This document shows positions 45,137-55,558 of a stretch of DNA of 64,000 bases, piece by piece. Source of the stretch: PFJX01 sp044227325 (lineage in GTDB: Bacteria; Pseudomonadota; Gammaproteobacteria; Burkholderiales; Thiobacillaceae); contig JBGAFI010000020.1 in assembly GCA_044227325.1 (NCBI GenBank), positions 1-64,000 of the forward strand, read 5' to 3'. The position numbers and the translations under genes are program-made. Within the stretch, counting starts at the first letter, position 1. Every line of letters begins with the position of its first letter. The notes beneath the pieces were generated by a model that was not told the origin of the DNA, ran no database searches, and was given only the letters and a program-made list of their open reading frames with translations.

Positions 45137-48100
45137 ATGCCACACCATCCTACCGTCGCCTCACTGGCAACAGCCTGGGGCCCCAGGCACGGAGGCATCA
45201 ACGCCTTCAACATCGAGTTGGTCAAATCGCTGGGCATCCTGCCAGGCCGCGGCTATGGCCTGATTTGCGTCGTGCTCGACGCCAGCGAAGCCGAACACGA
45301 GGACGCACGCAATTGCGGCGTCGAACTCGTCCCATTGGGTGTGGACGGCGACAAATTTCCCGATGACGCGGACGTCAGGCTCGCCAATAGCTTGGCCGAG
45401 CGCGGCCCTGGCGAAGCCTGGGTATGGCTGGGTCACGACACCGTCAGCGGTGGATTGGCGCTGCAACTGCGCGAGCGATTCGCTGGCAGCAAGGTCGCGT
45501 TGATCCACCACATGGCCTTCGGCGCGTATGTGGACTTCAAAAAGCTGAGCAGCCAGGAAGCCGCCGCCAAACGCGAGCAACAACGCACCCTGTTCTCCCA
45601 AGCAGACTTGTGCCTGGCCGTCGGCCCCATGCTGCGGGATCAACTCGAAGACCTGCTCGGCGCGGATGCCAAAGTCGAAATGCTGGTACCGGGACTCGCA
45701 CAGCCCGCCGAGGTCAATGAACAAGCACCCAACAATTTCACCGCCTTCGTCGCGGGACGTCTCGGGATGGAAGACGATCGCATCAAGCAAGGCGCCCTGG
45801 CCGTGCGGGCCTACGGCCAGGCGCTGGCCAAGGCATTCAGCAAGGAAACCTACAAAAACTGCCCCATTCGCAAGTCACCGAGCCTCCGTATGCGCGGTGT
45901 GCCGGACGTAGCCCAAGCACCCGTCCGCAAGCTGCTCGGCGAGGCCGGCGGCCGCGTCGTGAACTGCGACCTGGCACCCTTCGGGGAAGATCGCGACGCC
46001 TATTTCCGCGACCTCGCCGGCAGCAGCGTAGCCATGATGCCCTCCTGGCACGATGGCTTCGGCCTGGTCGCCTGGGAGGCCATCGCCTGCGCCGTACCCG
46101 TCGTGATTGGCGAACAGTCAGGCGTCCATCGCCTGCTGCAGGAGCGCCAGATCAGCCTCCACCAAAGCGTGCGCGGTGTCGCGGTGCAAGGCCATTTGCC
46201 CGAGGATGCCGACGAACCCAACCACAGCGACGCGGATGTCGAAGCGGTGCGCGATGCCCTGTTCGATCTCGGCGACCACATTCACCAGTACAAACAGGAT
46301 GCCGTCGCCCTGGCGACCATCCTGCGCCGCGAACACGATTACACATGGCCGCGTTGCGCCCGCGACCTGCTCGTGGCCATGGCACCGCACCTCGGTCTTG
46401 ACTTCGGCAAGCCCGACACCGTGGCGACAGCACCCATCCCGCCCCACCCGGCACCGCCGGCACCGCCCGACGACCTGCCTGCCTTCCTTCGCCCGCCGCG
46501 CCCCCGCCCCTGGCGGCCGGATTCCGGCCAGGCGATTTCGGCCTTGCTGGTGGCGCGGGATCAGATCGTTCCCTTCGACTCCGAGCGGAACGCCGTGGTT
46601 GAATCCTGGCTCGCCTGGGCGGCGGCGGCCGAAACGCCGCGCATCGCCCTGCGCTTGATCACCGGGCCGGGCGGCATGGGCAAAACCCGCTCGGCCATCG
46701 AATGCCTGCAACGCGCCCGGGCGCGAGGCTGGCAAGCGCTGTGGCTGGCCGGCGAACTGCCCGACGACTGGCTCGCGCAATGGCGCGACTGGCTGCATGG
46801 GCCGCAGGCAACGAACGCGCCCTGCCTGCTGGTCATCGACTACATCGAAGGCCGCCAGGAGGCGCTGCTGCACCTGCTCGACCGCGCGCTGGCCGTGGCG
46901 GCCGACACCGGGAGCATCACGGCCCTGCGCCTGCTTCTGCTCGCCCGCACGGCGACCTGGTGGCCGGAACTTACCCGCCATACCGCCTGCAGCCCTGATG
47001 TCGCGGCGTTGCTCACCGGCTCGGCCAATGCGGGTGTGGAGGAACTACGTCCCTGGGACGCGACCACGACCACCCGCGAGCAAACCTACCTGGCCGCCCT
47101 GCAAGCCTATGCCGCCGCCCAGGGGCTCGTGCTGCCCACCCATCCCTACCGGCCGGACTTCTCCGCGACGATGTACGCCCGGCCGCTGCACCTGCACCTG
47201 GCGGCGCTGGCCGCCCTGGCCGGGGAGCGCCCGGAACATGCCGCCGCCTTGCTGGACAGCCAATTGCGCCGGGAATGGCGCTACTGGCGCCAGAGCCGTC
47301 TGGCCCCAGCGGCAAGCTACGACGACTGGGGCGATGCCTTGGCCTGGCTGGCCCTGGTGCAAGGCGCAAGCCGACATCAGACCCAGGCGGCGCTGACCGG
47401 ACTCGGCATCGCCGCGCCGGGCCTCGTCGACGGACTGGCCCGCGCCTACCCGGACGGTCCGGCGAACATCACCCCATTGCAGCCCGATCCCCTGGCCGAG
47501 GCCCTGCTCCTGGAGCGGCTGGCCAGCCGCCGCGGCGAGGCCTTGGCCGGCCAGGCCCTGGCCGAGGATGCCACGCTGGCCGATCAGGCACTTGAGGTCA
47601 TCGGCCGCCTGGCCGGACGCCTCCAGGCCGACGGGTCGGCGGATGCTGGTCCCCTCTGGCAGCGACAACTCAGCCAGGGGCTCGCCTCGGCCTGGCCCCA
47701 ACATGGCGAAGCCATGCTGAACGCAGCCCATGCGATGGGGACAAACCTCGGCCGTCTCCTGCTGTCCGCCTGGCAACGGCTTCCCGCGGCAGAACGGCAG
47801 ACGCTCGCCGCGACATTGGCATTGCCGGACTATTCCACCCCGCTGCTGGCGCTCTCGGTCGCCATCGAACGCGCCCGTCTGGATACCGCCACCGAACCCG
47901 CCGAACGGGCTGGCATCCTCAACGATCTTTCCATTCGCCTGAGCTATCTGGGCGACGCCGCGTCGCGCGCCGAGGCCCTGGACTGCGCCCGCGAGGCCGT
48001 GGCGATCCGCCGCGAGCTCGCCCAGGCCCAGCCCGCCGCCTATCGGCCCAACCTCGCCCTGTCACTCAACAACCTGGCCAACCGCCTGTCGGAACGAGGC

Positions 48101-48916
48101 GACGCCGAATCGCGCGCCGAGGCGCTGGACTGCGCCCGCGAGGCCGTGGCCCTGGACTGCGCCCGCGAGGCCGTGGCGGTCTACCGTGAGCTCGCCCAGG
48201 CCCAGCCCGCCGCCTATCGGCCCAACCTCGCCGGGTCGCTCAACAACCTGGCCGCCCACTTGTCGGAACAAGGCGACGCCGCTTCCCGCGCCGAGGCCCT
48301 GGACTGCGCCCGCGAGGCCGTGGCGGTCTACCGCGAGCTCGCCCAGGCCCAGCCCGCCGCCTATCGCCCCGACCTCGCCATGTCGCTCAACAACCTGGCC
48401 GCCCACTTGTCGGAACAAGGCGACGCCGCTTCCCGCGCCGAGGCCCTGGACTGCGCCCGCGAGGCCGTGGCGGTCTACCGCGAGCTCGCCCAGGCCCAGC
48501 CCGCCGCCTATCGGCCCAACCTCGCCCTGTCACTCAACAACCTGGCCAACCGCCTGTCGGAACGAGGCGACGCCGAATCGCGCGCCGAGGCGCTGGACTG
48601 CGCCCGCGAGGCCGTGGCCATCCGCCGCGAGCTCGCCCAGGCCCAGCCCGCCGCCTATCGCCCCGACCTCGCCGAGTCGCTCAACAACCTGGCCAACCAC
48701 TTGTCGGAACAAGGCGACGCCGCTTCCCGCGCCGAGGCCCTGGTCTGCGCGTGTGCTGCGGTGCAGATCTACGCCGAGTGTCATGCCCAGATGCCGCACG
48801 CATTCGAGCGGAATCTGAGTATTGCGACCCGAACGTTGAGCCACGTGGCGGACGCGCTTGGAACAGACCCGCAACAGGCGCTAGAGGACTACATGTCGCG
48901 TATCACGAATACCTAG
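45137..48916 (+). CDS. Glycosyltransferase-like/STAND NTPase/TPR fusion protein (candidate immune sensor)
   Basis: The 1259-residue soluble protein has three parts. Residues 1-420 look like a GT4-type glycosyltransferase: GGINAFNIELVKSLG at the start, and PSWHDGFGLVAWEAIACAVPVVI with an Asp306-x7-Glu314 motif. Residues 470-700 contain an NTPase with Walker A GPGGMGKT (510-517), Walker B LLVIDY (564-569) and a LLARTATWW sensor-like segment, as in STAND proteins. Helical repeats follow, with five nearly identical 49-residue TPR-like units at 946-1199 and a degenerate last unit. This order, effector-NTPase-repeat sensor, is typical of antiphage STAND proteins. The function here is inferred; enzyme activity is unproven. 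Confidence 0.72.
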   Translation: MPHHPTVASLATAWGPRHGGINAFNIELVKSLGILPGRGYGLICVVLDASEAEHEDARNCGVELVPLGVDGDKFPDDADVRLANSLAERGPGEAWVWLGHDTVSGGLALQLRERFAGSKVALIHHMAFGAYVDFKKLSSQEAAAKREQQRTLFSQADLCLAVGPMLRDQLEDLLGADAKVEMLVPGLAQPAEVNEQAPNNFTAFVAGRLGMEDDRIKQGALAVRAYGQALAKAFSKETYKNCPIRKSPSLRMRGVPDVAQAPVRKLLGEAGGRVVNCDLAPFGEDRDAYFRDLAGSSVAMMPSWHDGFGLVAWEAIACAVPVVIGEQSGVHRLLQERQISLHQSVRGVAVQGHLPEDADEPNHSDADVEAVRDALFDLGDHIHQYKQDAVALATILRREHDYTWPRCARDLLVAMAPHLGLDFGKPDTVATAPIPPHPAPPAPPDDLPAFLRPPRPRPWRPDSGQAISALLVARDQIVPFDSERNAVVESWLAWAAAAETPRIALRLITGPGGMGKTRSAIECLQRARARGWQALWLAGELPDDWLAQWRDWLHGPQATNAPCLLVIDYIEGRQEALLHLLDRALAVAADTGSITALRLLLLARTATWWPELTRHTACSPDVAALLTGSANAGVEELRPWDATTTTREQTYLAALQAYAAAQGLVLPTHPYRPDFSATMYARPLHLHLAALAALAGERPEHAAALLDSQLRREWRYWRQSRLAPAASYDDWGDALAWLALVQGASRHQTQAALTGLGIAAPGLVDGLARAYPDGPANITPLQPDPLAEALLLERLASRRGEALAGQALAEDATLADQALEVIGRLAGRLQADGSADAGPLWQRQLSQGLASAWPQHGEAMLNAAHAMGTNLGRLLLSAWQRLPAAERQTLAATLALPDYSTPLLALSVAIERARLDTATEPAERAGILNDLSIRLSYLGDAASRAEALDCAREAVAIRRELAQAQPAAYRPNLALSLNNLANRLSERGDAESRAEALDCAREAVALDCAREAVAVYRELAQAQPAAYRPNLAGSLNNLAAHLSEQGDAASRAEALDCAREAVAVYRELAQAQPAAYRPDLAMSLNNLAAHLSEQGDAASRAEALDCAREAVAVYRELAQAQPAAYRPNLALSLNNLANRLSERGDAESRAEALDCAREAVAIRRELAQAQPAAYRPDLAESLNNLANHLSEQGDAASRAEALVCACAAVQIYAECHAQMPHAFERNLSIATRTLSHVADALGTDPQQALEDYMSRITNT
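47972..48733 (+). repeat. Five 147-bp TPR-encoding tandem repeats
   Basis: Units start at 47972, 48119, 48293, 48440 and 48587, each 49 codons (147 bp) except the second, which has a 27-bp internal duplication (48122-48148 repeated at 48149-48175). The DNA is almost identical between units, with variation mostly in a few positions (RNLA/RPNLA, ANRLSERG versus AAHLSEQG, AIRR versus AVYR). This points to very recent expansion or ongoing conversion. Confidence 0.95.
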
Positions 48917-49069
48917 ATCGAGAACAGTCAACAAGATTTGCCGGCAGGGGCGCGCTTGCCTGCGACGGCTTGCTTGAACCAGGAGTCAAATTCGCCGTGG
49001 TCAGCTTTGCCCTCGGGGCCAATCCGCTTCACCACTCCCCCCACCCACAGGGGCGGAGGGAAACGGCCG

Positions 49070-51664
<2,595 letters not shown>

Positions 51665-51764
51665 GTCGTGCTCCCAAATCGGATGATTGCCTCCCAAATG
51701 GGGAATGCGGGGGCGATTTCAACTCCCGGAGCGGACAAATGCGGCGGGGAATTACAATCGCTCC

Positions 51765-52670
51765 ATGACTATAGACCTCGAAAATGCGATTCAGGCCAAT
51801 ACGCGCGCGGCGCTGGAAGAGGACGTCGGCAACGGCGATCCGACCGCGCGTTTGATCCCCGAAGCGGCCATCGGACACGCCCGGGTCATCACACGGGAAG
51901 ACGCGGTGCTGTGCGGGACGGCCTGGTTCGATGCCTGCTTCCACGCCCTGGACCCGGACGCGAAACTCGACTGGCGCGCCCGGGACGGCGAGCGTGTCGT
52001 GGCTGGAAAAACCCTGTGCGAAATCACCGGCCAGGCCCGCGCCCTGCTCACCGCCGAGCGGCCGGCCCTGAACTTCCTGCAGACCCTGTCCGGCGTGGCG
52101 ACGGAAACCCGCCGCTATGTGGACGCCATCGCCGGCACCCGGGCGAGGATTTACGACACCCGCAAGACCCTGCCGGGCCTGCGTCTGGCGTTGAAGTACG
52201 CGGTGAAATGCGGCGGCGGCGAGAACCAGCGCATCGGCCTGTACGACGGGATACTGATCAAGGAGAACCACATCGCCGCGGCGGGAGGCATCGCCCTGGC
52301 CCTGGACGCGGCGTTCCGGCTCGCGGCGCGGCAAGCCGCGCCCCTCTCCCCTGACCCTTTATCCTCGCTTGACGAGGGCTCCCCCGCCTGCGGGGGAGAG
52401 GAAATTTCAGTGCAGATTGAGGTGGAAAGCCTGGCCCAACTGGAGGAAGCCCTCCAAGCCGGCGCGAAGCTGATCCTGCTGGACAACTTCAACCTGGACG
52501 GGATGCGGGAGGCGGTGCGGGTCACCGCCGGCCGGGCGGCCCTGGAGGCTTCCGGCGGCATTTCACTGGAGACGGTGCGGGCCATCGCGGAGACGGGGGT
52601 GGACCGGATTTCCGTGGGCGGGCTGACCAAATCGGTCCGGGCCGTGGATCTGTCGATGCGCTTCGTTTGA
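51765..52670 (+). CDS. nadC: Nicotinate-nucleotide pyrophosphorylase (carboxylating)
   Basis: The 301-residue enzyme makes nicotinate mononucleotide from quinolinate in NAD synthesis. Family marks: LEEDVGNGDPTA at the start, DTRKTLPGLRLALKYAVKCGGGENQRIGLYDGILIKENH in the active site (Arg, Lys, His residues) and LLDNFNLDGMREAV near the end. It is about 22 residues longer than usual because a palindromic repeat (52341-52401) encodes an in-frame insert between AARQA and VQIEVESLAQL. The insert lies at the surface-facing end of a barrel strand by position. Function may be preserved. The ATG at 51765 fits the family. Confidence 0.92.
   Translation: MTIDLENAIQANTRAALEEDVGNGDPTARLIPEAAIGHARVITREDAVLCGTAWFDACFHALDPDAKLDWRARDGERVVAGKTLCEITGQARALLTAERPALNFLQTLSGVATETRRYVDAIAGTRARIYDTRKTLPGLRLALKYAVKCGGGENQRIGLYDGILIKENHIAAAGGIALALDAAFRLAARQAAPLSPDPLSSLDEGSPACGGEEISVQIEVESLAQLEEALQAGAKLILLDNFNLDGMREAVRVTAGRAALEASGGISLETVRAIAETGVDRISVGGLTKSVRAVDLSMRFV
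52341..52401. repeat. Palindromic repeat inside nadC
   Basis: The outer arms CCTCTCCCC (52343-52351) and GGGGAGAGG (52393-52401) are exact reverse complements. Two smaller hairpins lie within them (CTCG/CGAG at 52364-52376 and CCCCGC/GCGGGG about 52383-52395). The block matches the CCCTCTCCC...GGGAGAGGG style of common intergenic palindromes. It occupies about 21-22 codons of nadC in frame. Confidence 0.85.
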
Positions 52671-52787
52671 CGGGCCCTTGTTATCGCGAACGGCGGCGGG
52701 AGGCTTCGGCAACTCCACCCCATCGCACCGGCGCGCATCCCGCCTGACCCCGATCCAAAGGGGGAACGCCCTCCACCAGCGACCCCC

Positions 52788-53279
52788 TCAATGCAACTGG
52801 GGCGGCCCCTGTTCGGCGGGGAAACCGGTGCGGACTTCCTCGGGCGTCGCGTCGCGGATGGAGACGACGGTCACCACGCAGGTGGCGTCGCGGCCGGCCA
52901 GGGCATGGTTGCCGTCCAGGGTGATCTTGCCGTCGGCGATGGCGACCACGCGGAAAGTCAGGGTTTCACCCTTCTCGTTCTGCAATTCGGCCTCGGCGCC
53001 CACGTAGCGGATGGTGGGCGGCACGTTGTCGATGTCCTCGACGATGATCAGGCTGGGATCGGCTTCGCCGAAGGCTTCGCCCGGTGTCAGGGGCACTTCC
53101 ACCTGGTCGCCCACGCAATGGCCTTCCAGACCTTTTTCGATTTCCGGAAACAGGCCGCTGTTGGCGCCGTGCACATAGCCCGTGGGCATGTCCTGCTGGC
53201 CCATGACCCGGCCGTCCTCGGCCAGCACGGAATAGGTCATGAACACCACCTTGCCGGGCCGTACCTTGTCGTTACTCAT
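52788..53279 (-). CDS. SlyD-like FKBP-type peptidyl-prolyl isomerase
   Basis: The 163-residue product has the FKBP core with an insert-in-flap domain: VVFMTYSVLAEDGRVMG, PTGYVHGANSGLFPEIEKGLEG, then the IF region (residues about 68-120) with VGAEAELQNEKGETLTFRVV and finally DGNHALAGRD. The order FKBP-IF-FKBP is that of SlyD/FkpB, which act as folding helpers in the cytoplasm. The long histidine-rich nickel tail of E. coli SlyD is absent, as in FkpB and many SlyD relatives. It is convergent with nadC and separated from the GH57 gene by 71 bases. Confidence 0.85.
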   Translation of the reverse strand: MSNDKVRPGKVVFMTYSVLAEDGRVMGQQDMPTGYVHGANSGLFPEIEKGLEGHCVGDQVEVPLTPGEAFGEADPSLIIVEDIDNVPPTIRYVGAEAELQNEKGETLTFRVVAIADGKITLDGNHALAGRDATCVVTVVSIRDATPEEVRTGFPAEQGPPQLH

Positions 53280-53350
53280 CGTCGTCTCCCGAAAAAAACG
53301 GGCAGTTTAACAGTTGGAATTTCTCCGCGGGCGCGAGCCGGGGCCCGCTT

Positions 53351-55351
53351 CTACAGCGACACCACGTCCAGGTCCACCTGGATTTCCGTGGGGCCTTCCA
53401 CTTCCCAGGTGAAGGTGAGTTCCACCGCCTGCATGATCTTTTCGAAGCCCGCTTCCGACTGGGACACGGTCGTGTGCGGCTGAACCTTGATCCGCGCCGG
53501 GACCGAGCTGGTCAGGCGGATGGCGCCGCCCAGGTAATGGTCTTCCAGAGCGATTTCCTGGAGTCCGTCCCAGGCGAAGGACTGGCCGAAGCCGCCGGGA
53601 ACCTCGCCGTTGACGACGTAGCGCCCAGCGGGTCCGTCGCAGCAGGGCATGGCCAGGTTGAGGCGGCTGGACAGGCGGCCCCGACCCACGGCCTTGAGGG
53701 CGACGCTCAAGCGGTTGTCCTTCACCCCGTAGATTTTCGCGACCCGGGTTTCGCCGGCCTGGCCCATGCACAGCACGGCGCCGCCCTGGATCACGCTGCT
53801 CGCGTATTGCACCGGCAGCTTGGCCTCGTAATCGGTCCAGGATTCCACGAACAGGCCCCGCGCGCGCGTATCCGGCATCAAATCCTCGGGCTTGATCTCG
53901 TGCTTGAAGCGCACCACGTCGTGGGCGGAGGCGATGCCCTCGCCCTCGTGTTCCCGGGCCTGGCCGCCGGCCGCCTTGTGGTGGTAGTGCTCCTCGTAGC
54001 GCTTCAGGGTGTCGCCGAAGTTCTGGGCCAGCGGATAGCTGGACAGCTCGATGACCGCCGCGTCCTTGTCCGGCCGCACCACGGCCTGGAGCGCCAGGCT
54101 GCTCATGAACACCTCGTCGATGCCGTCCAGGTCCAGGTCGCCGGAGGAGCTCGCGGGCCGTGTCTGGAGGGCGTCCAGGCGCCGTTCCAACTGGATCATG
54201 GCGTGCCACACCGCGCGCCGCAGGTGGGGCAGGTAGATGCCGCCGAACAGGCCGTGCCAGTAGGCGTCGTTGGCCTGGGCTTCGTGCAGCAGTTCCACCA
54301 GATCCTGGCGGATCTGGTCGGCGGGCAGGCTGGCCAATCGGGCGGACAGGCCCAGCATGCGCTTGTGGGCCCAGTTGGCCTCCGGGTAGCGGGTGAGGAA
54401 GTTCTTCCAGATACCGCCGCGGATGAAGGGCCGGTCCCGCTCCAGTACGCCCTGATCCTTGGCCGCGTGGACCAGTTCCGCGTAACGGCGGGCGGCGGGC
54501 GCCGGCAAGGTCCATTCCCCCATTTCGCTGTAGGACACGGTGGGCAGATAGACCACGCCTTTCGACGGCGCTTCCCGGTGGTAATCGTGGAAATGGGCGC
54601 TCCTGATCGTCTTCGAAGCCAGGACGCCCTCGATGAAGTCTTTCAGCCAGCCCCGCTCGTAGACCCAGTTGTAGGTCTCGGGCCAGATGCCGAACTTCTC
54701 GATGTCGTCGAAGTAGATGGCGGCGGAATGATTGGTCTCGTCGGCCATGGATTCGATGTGGGCCACCGCTTCATGGGCCGGCGCGAAGGGCAGGCGGTAG
54801 CGCAGGGCTTCCGAGATGGGAAACAGGTCCAGGCGGCGGCCGTCCTCCTCGGTGGTGTGGTAGCCGTTCAGCGTGTCCCGCTCGCTGCCGGCGCACAGGA
54901 AATGGTAGTCGTCCACCATGACGTAGCGGATGCCGGAATCGCCCAGGGCGGGCACCACGGTGGCTTCCCACACCCGCTCGGTGAGCCAGGCGCCTTGCGG
55001 ACGTTGCAGGAAATACTGTTCGATCCGGTCCGACATGGCGGCGAGCTGGCTCATGCGGTCCCGGTAGGGGATCACCGCCAGCACCGGCTCCATGTCGCCG
55101 GCGCCGAAGAACTCCACCTGGCCCCGCTGCGCCATTTCCCGCAGCAAGGCCATGTCTTCCGGCTTGTTGGTCATCAGCCATTCCAGCAGCCAGCCGGAGG
55201 AATGCAGGGCGAAGCGGAATTCCGGATAGCGGTGCACCGTTTCCAGGAAGGGCTTGTAGCAGCGCTGGTGGGCGTCCTCCATGACTTCCGGGAAGTTGCC
55301 GACGGGCTGGTGGGCGTGGACGCCGAAGAGGAGGGAGACGGATTGGGTCAT
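53351..55351 (-). CDS. GH57 4-alpha-glucanotransferase-type enzyme
   Basis: The 666-residue protein has the GH57 barrel with HAHQPVGNF (motif 1), GAGDMEP (motif 2), WLTERVWEATVVPAL (motif 3, the nucleophile Glu) and FDDIEKFGIWPETY (motif 4, the acid/base Asp). These are followed by DUF1925/DUF1926-like beta domains in the second half. This is the arrangement of the Thermococcus 4-alpha-glucanotransferase. It probably rearranges or shortens alpha-1,4-glucans in the cytoplasm and fits the neighbouring glgC/glgB. All four motifs look complete. The second GH57 enzyme lies 207 bases upstream on the same strand. Confidence 0.87.
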   Translation of the reverse strand: MTQSVSLLFGVHAHQPVGNFPEVMEDAHQRCYKPFLETVHRYPEFRFALHSSGWLLEWLMTNKPEDMALLREMAQRGQVEFFGAGDMEPVLAVIPYRDRMSQLAAMSDRIEQYFLQRPQGAWLTERVWEATVVPALGDSGIRYVMVDDYHFLCAGSERDTLNGYHTTEEDGRRLDLFPISEALRYRLPFAPAHEAVAHIESMADETNHSAAIYFDDIEKFGIWPETYNWVYERGWLKDFIEGVLASKTIRSAHFHDYHREAPSKGVVYLPTVSYSEMGEWTLPAPAARRYAELVHAAKDQGVLERDRPFIRGGIWKNFLTRYPEANWAHKRMLGLSARLASLPADQIRQDLVELLHEAQANDAYWHGLFGGIYLPHLRRAVWHAMIQLERRLDALQTRPASSSGDLDLDGIDEVFMSSLALQAVVRPDKDAAVIELSSYPLAQNFGDTLKRYEEHYHHKAAGGQAREHEGEGIASAHDVVRFKHEIKPEDLMPDTRARGLFVESWTDYEAKLPVQYASSVIQGGAVLCMGQAGETRVAKIYGVKDNRLSVALKAVGRGRLSSRLNLAMPCCDGPAGRYVVNGEVPGGFGQSFAWDGLQEIALEDHYLGGAIRLTSSVPARIKVQPHTTVSQSEAGFEKIMQAVELTFTWEVEGPTEIQVDLDVVSL

Positions 55352-55378
55352 GGGGAACGATGGGGTGGGAAGAAGAAT

Positions 55379-55542
55379 GTGGAAAGGGGAACGTGGAAAG
55401 GGAAGGGAAGGTGGGAAGGAGTTCGTGAAAAGGGAAACGTGAAAAGTGATGCCCTCCCGGCGCTACGCGCCACCCTCCCTGCCGGGCGGGTAGGTGGATC
55501 ACATCTCACATTTCACATCTCACATTTCACGTCTCACTTTTC
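55379..55542. repeat. Purine-rich/pyrimidine-rich imperfect inverted repeats with 14-bp tandem repeats
   Basis: Positions 55379-55450 are purine-rich with repeated GTGGAAAGGG/GTGAAAAGGG words. Positions 55501-55542 are three tandem 14-bp units ACATCTCACATTTC, ACATCTCACATTTC, ACGTCTCACTTTTC. The two halves are roughly reverse complements (GTGAAA versus TTTCAC). The region lies between the two GH57 genes, so it is transcribed as a long leader or spacer. Confidence 0.8.
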
Positions 55543-55558
55543 CCATACCTCCCTCGCC

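Noticed and set aside
47972..48733. Regular 147-bp repeats looked like a possible CRISPR or satellite array
   Set aside because: There are no unique spacers. The repeats are in frame and encode TPR-like units within one long gene.
48928..49056. Minus-strand frame ending in KRIGPEGKADHGEFDSWFKQ
   Set aside because: It looks protein-like and could be a gene remnant, but the upstream part is a C/G-rich repeat translation, the length is about 45 codons and I recognise no family. Not supported enough to list.
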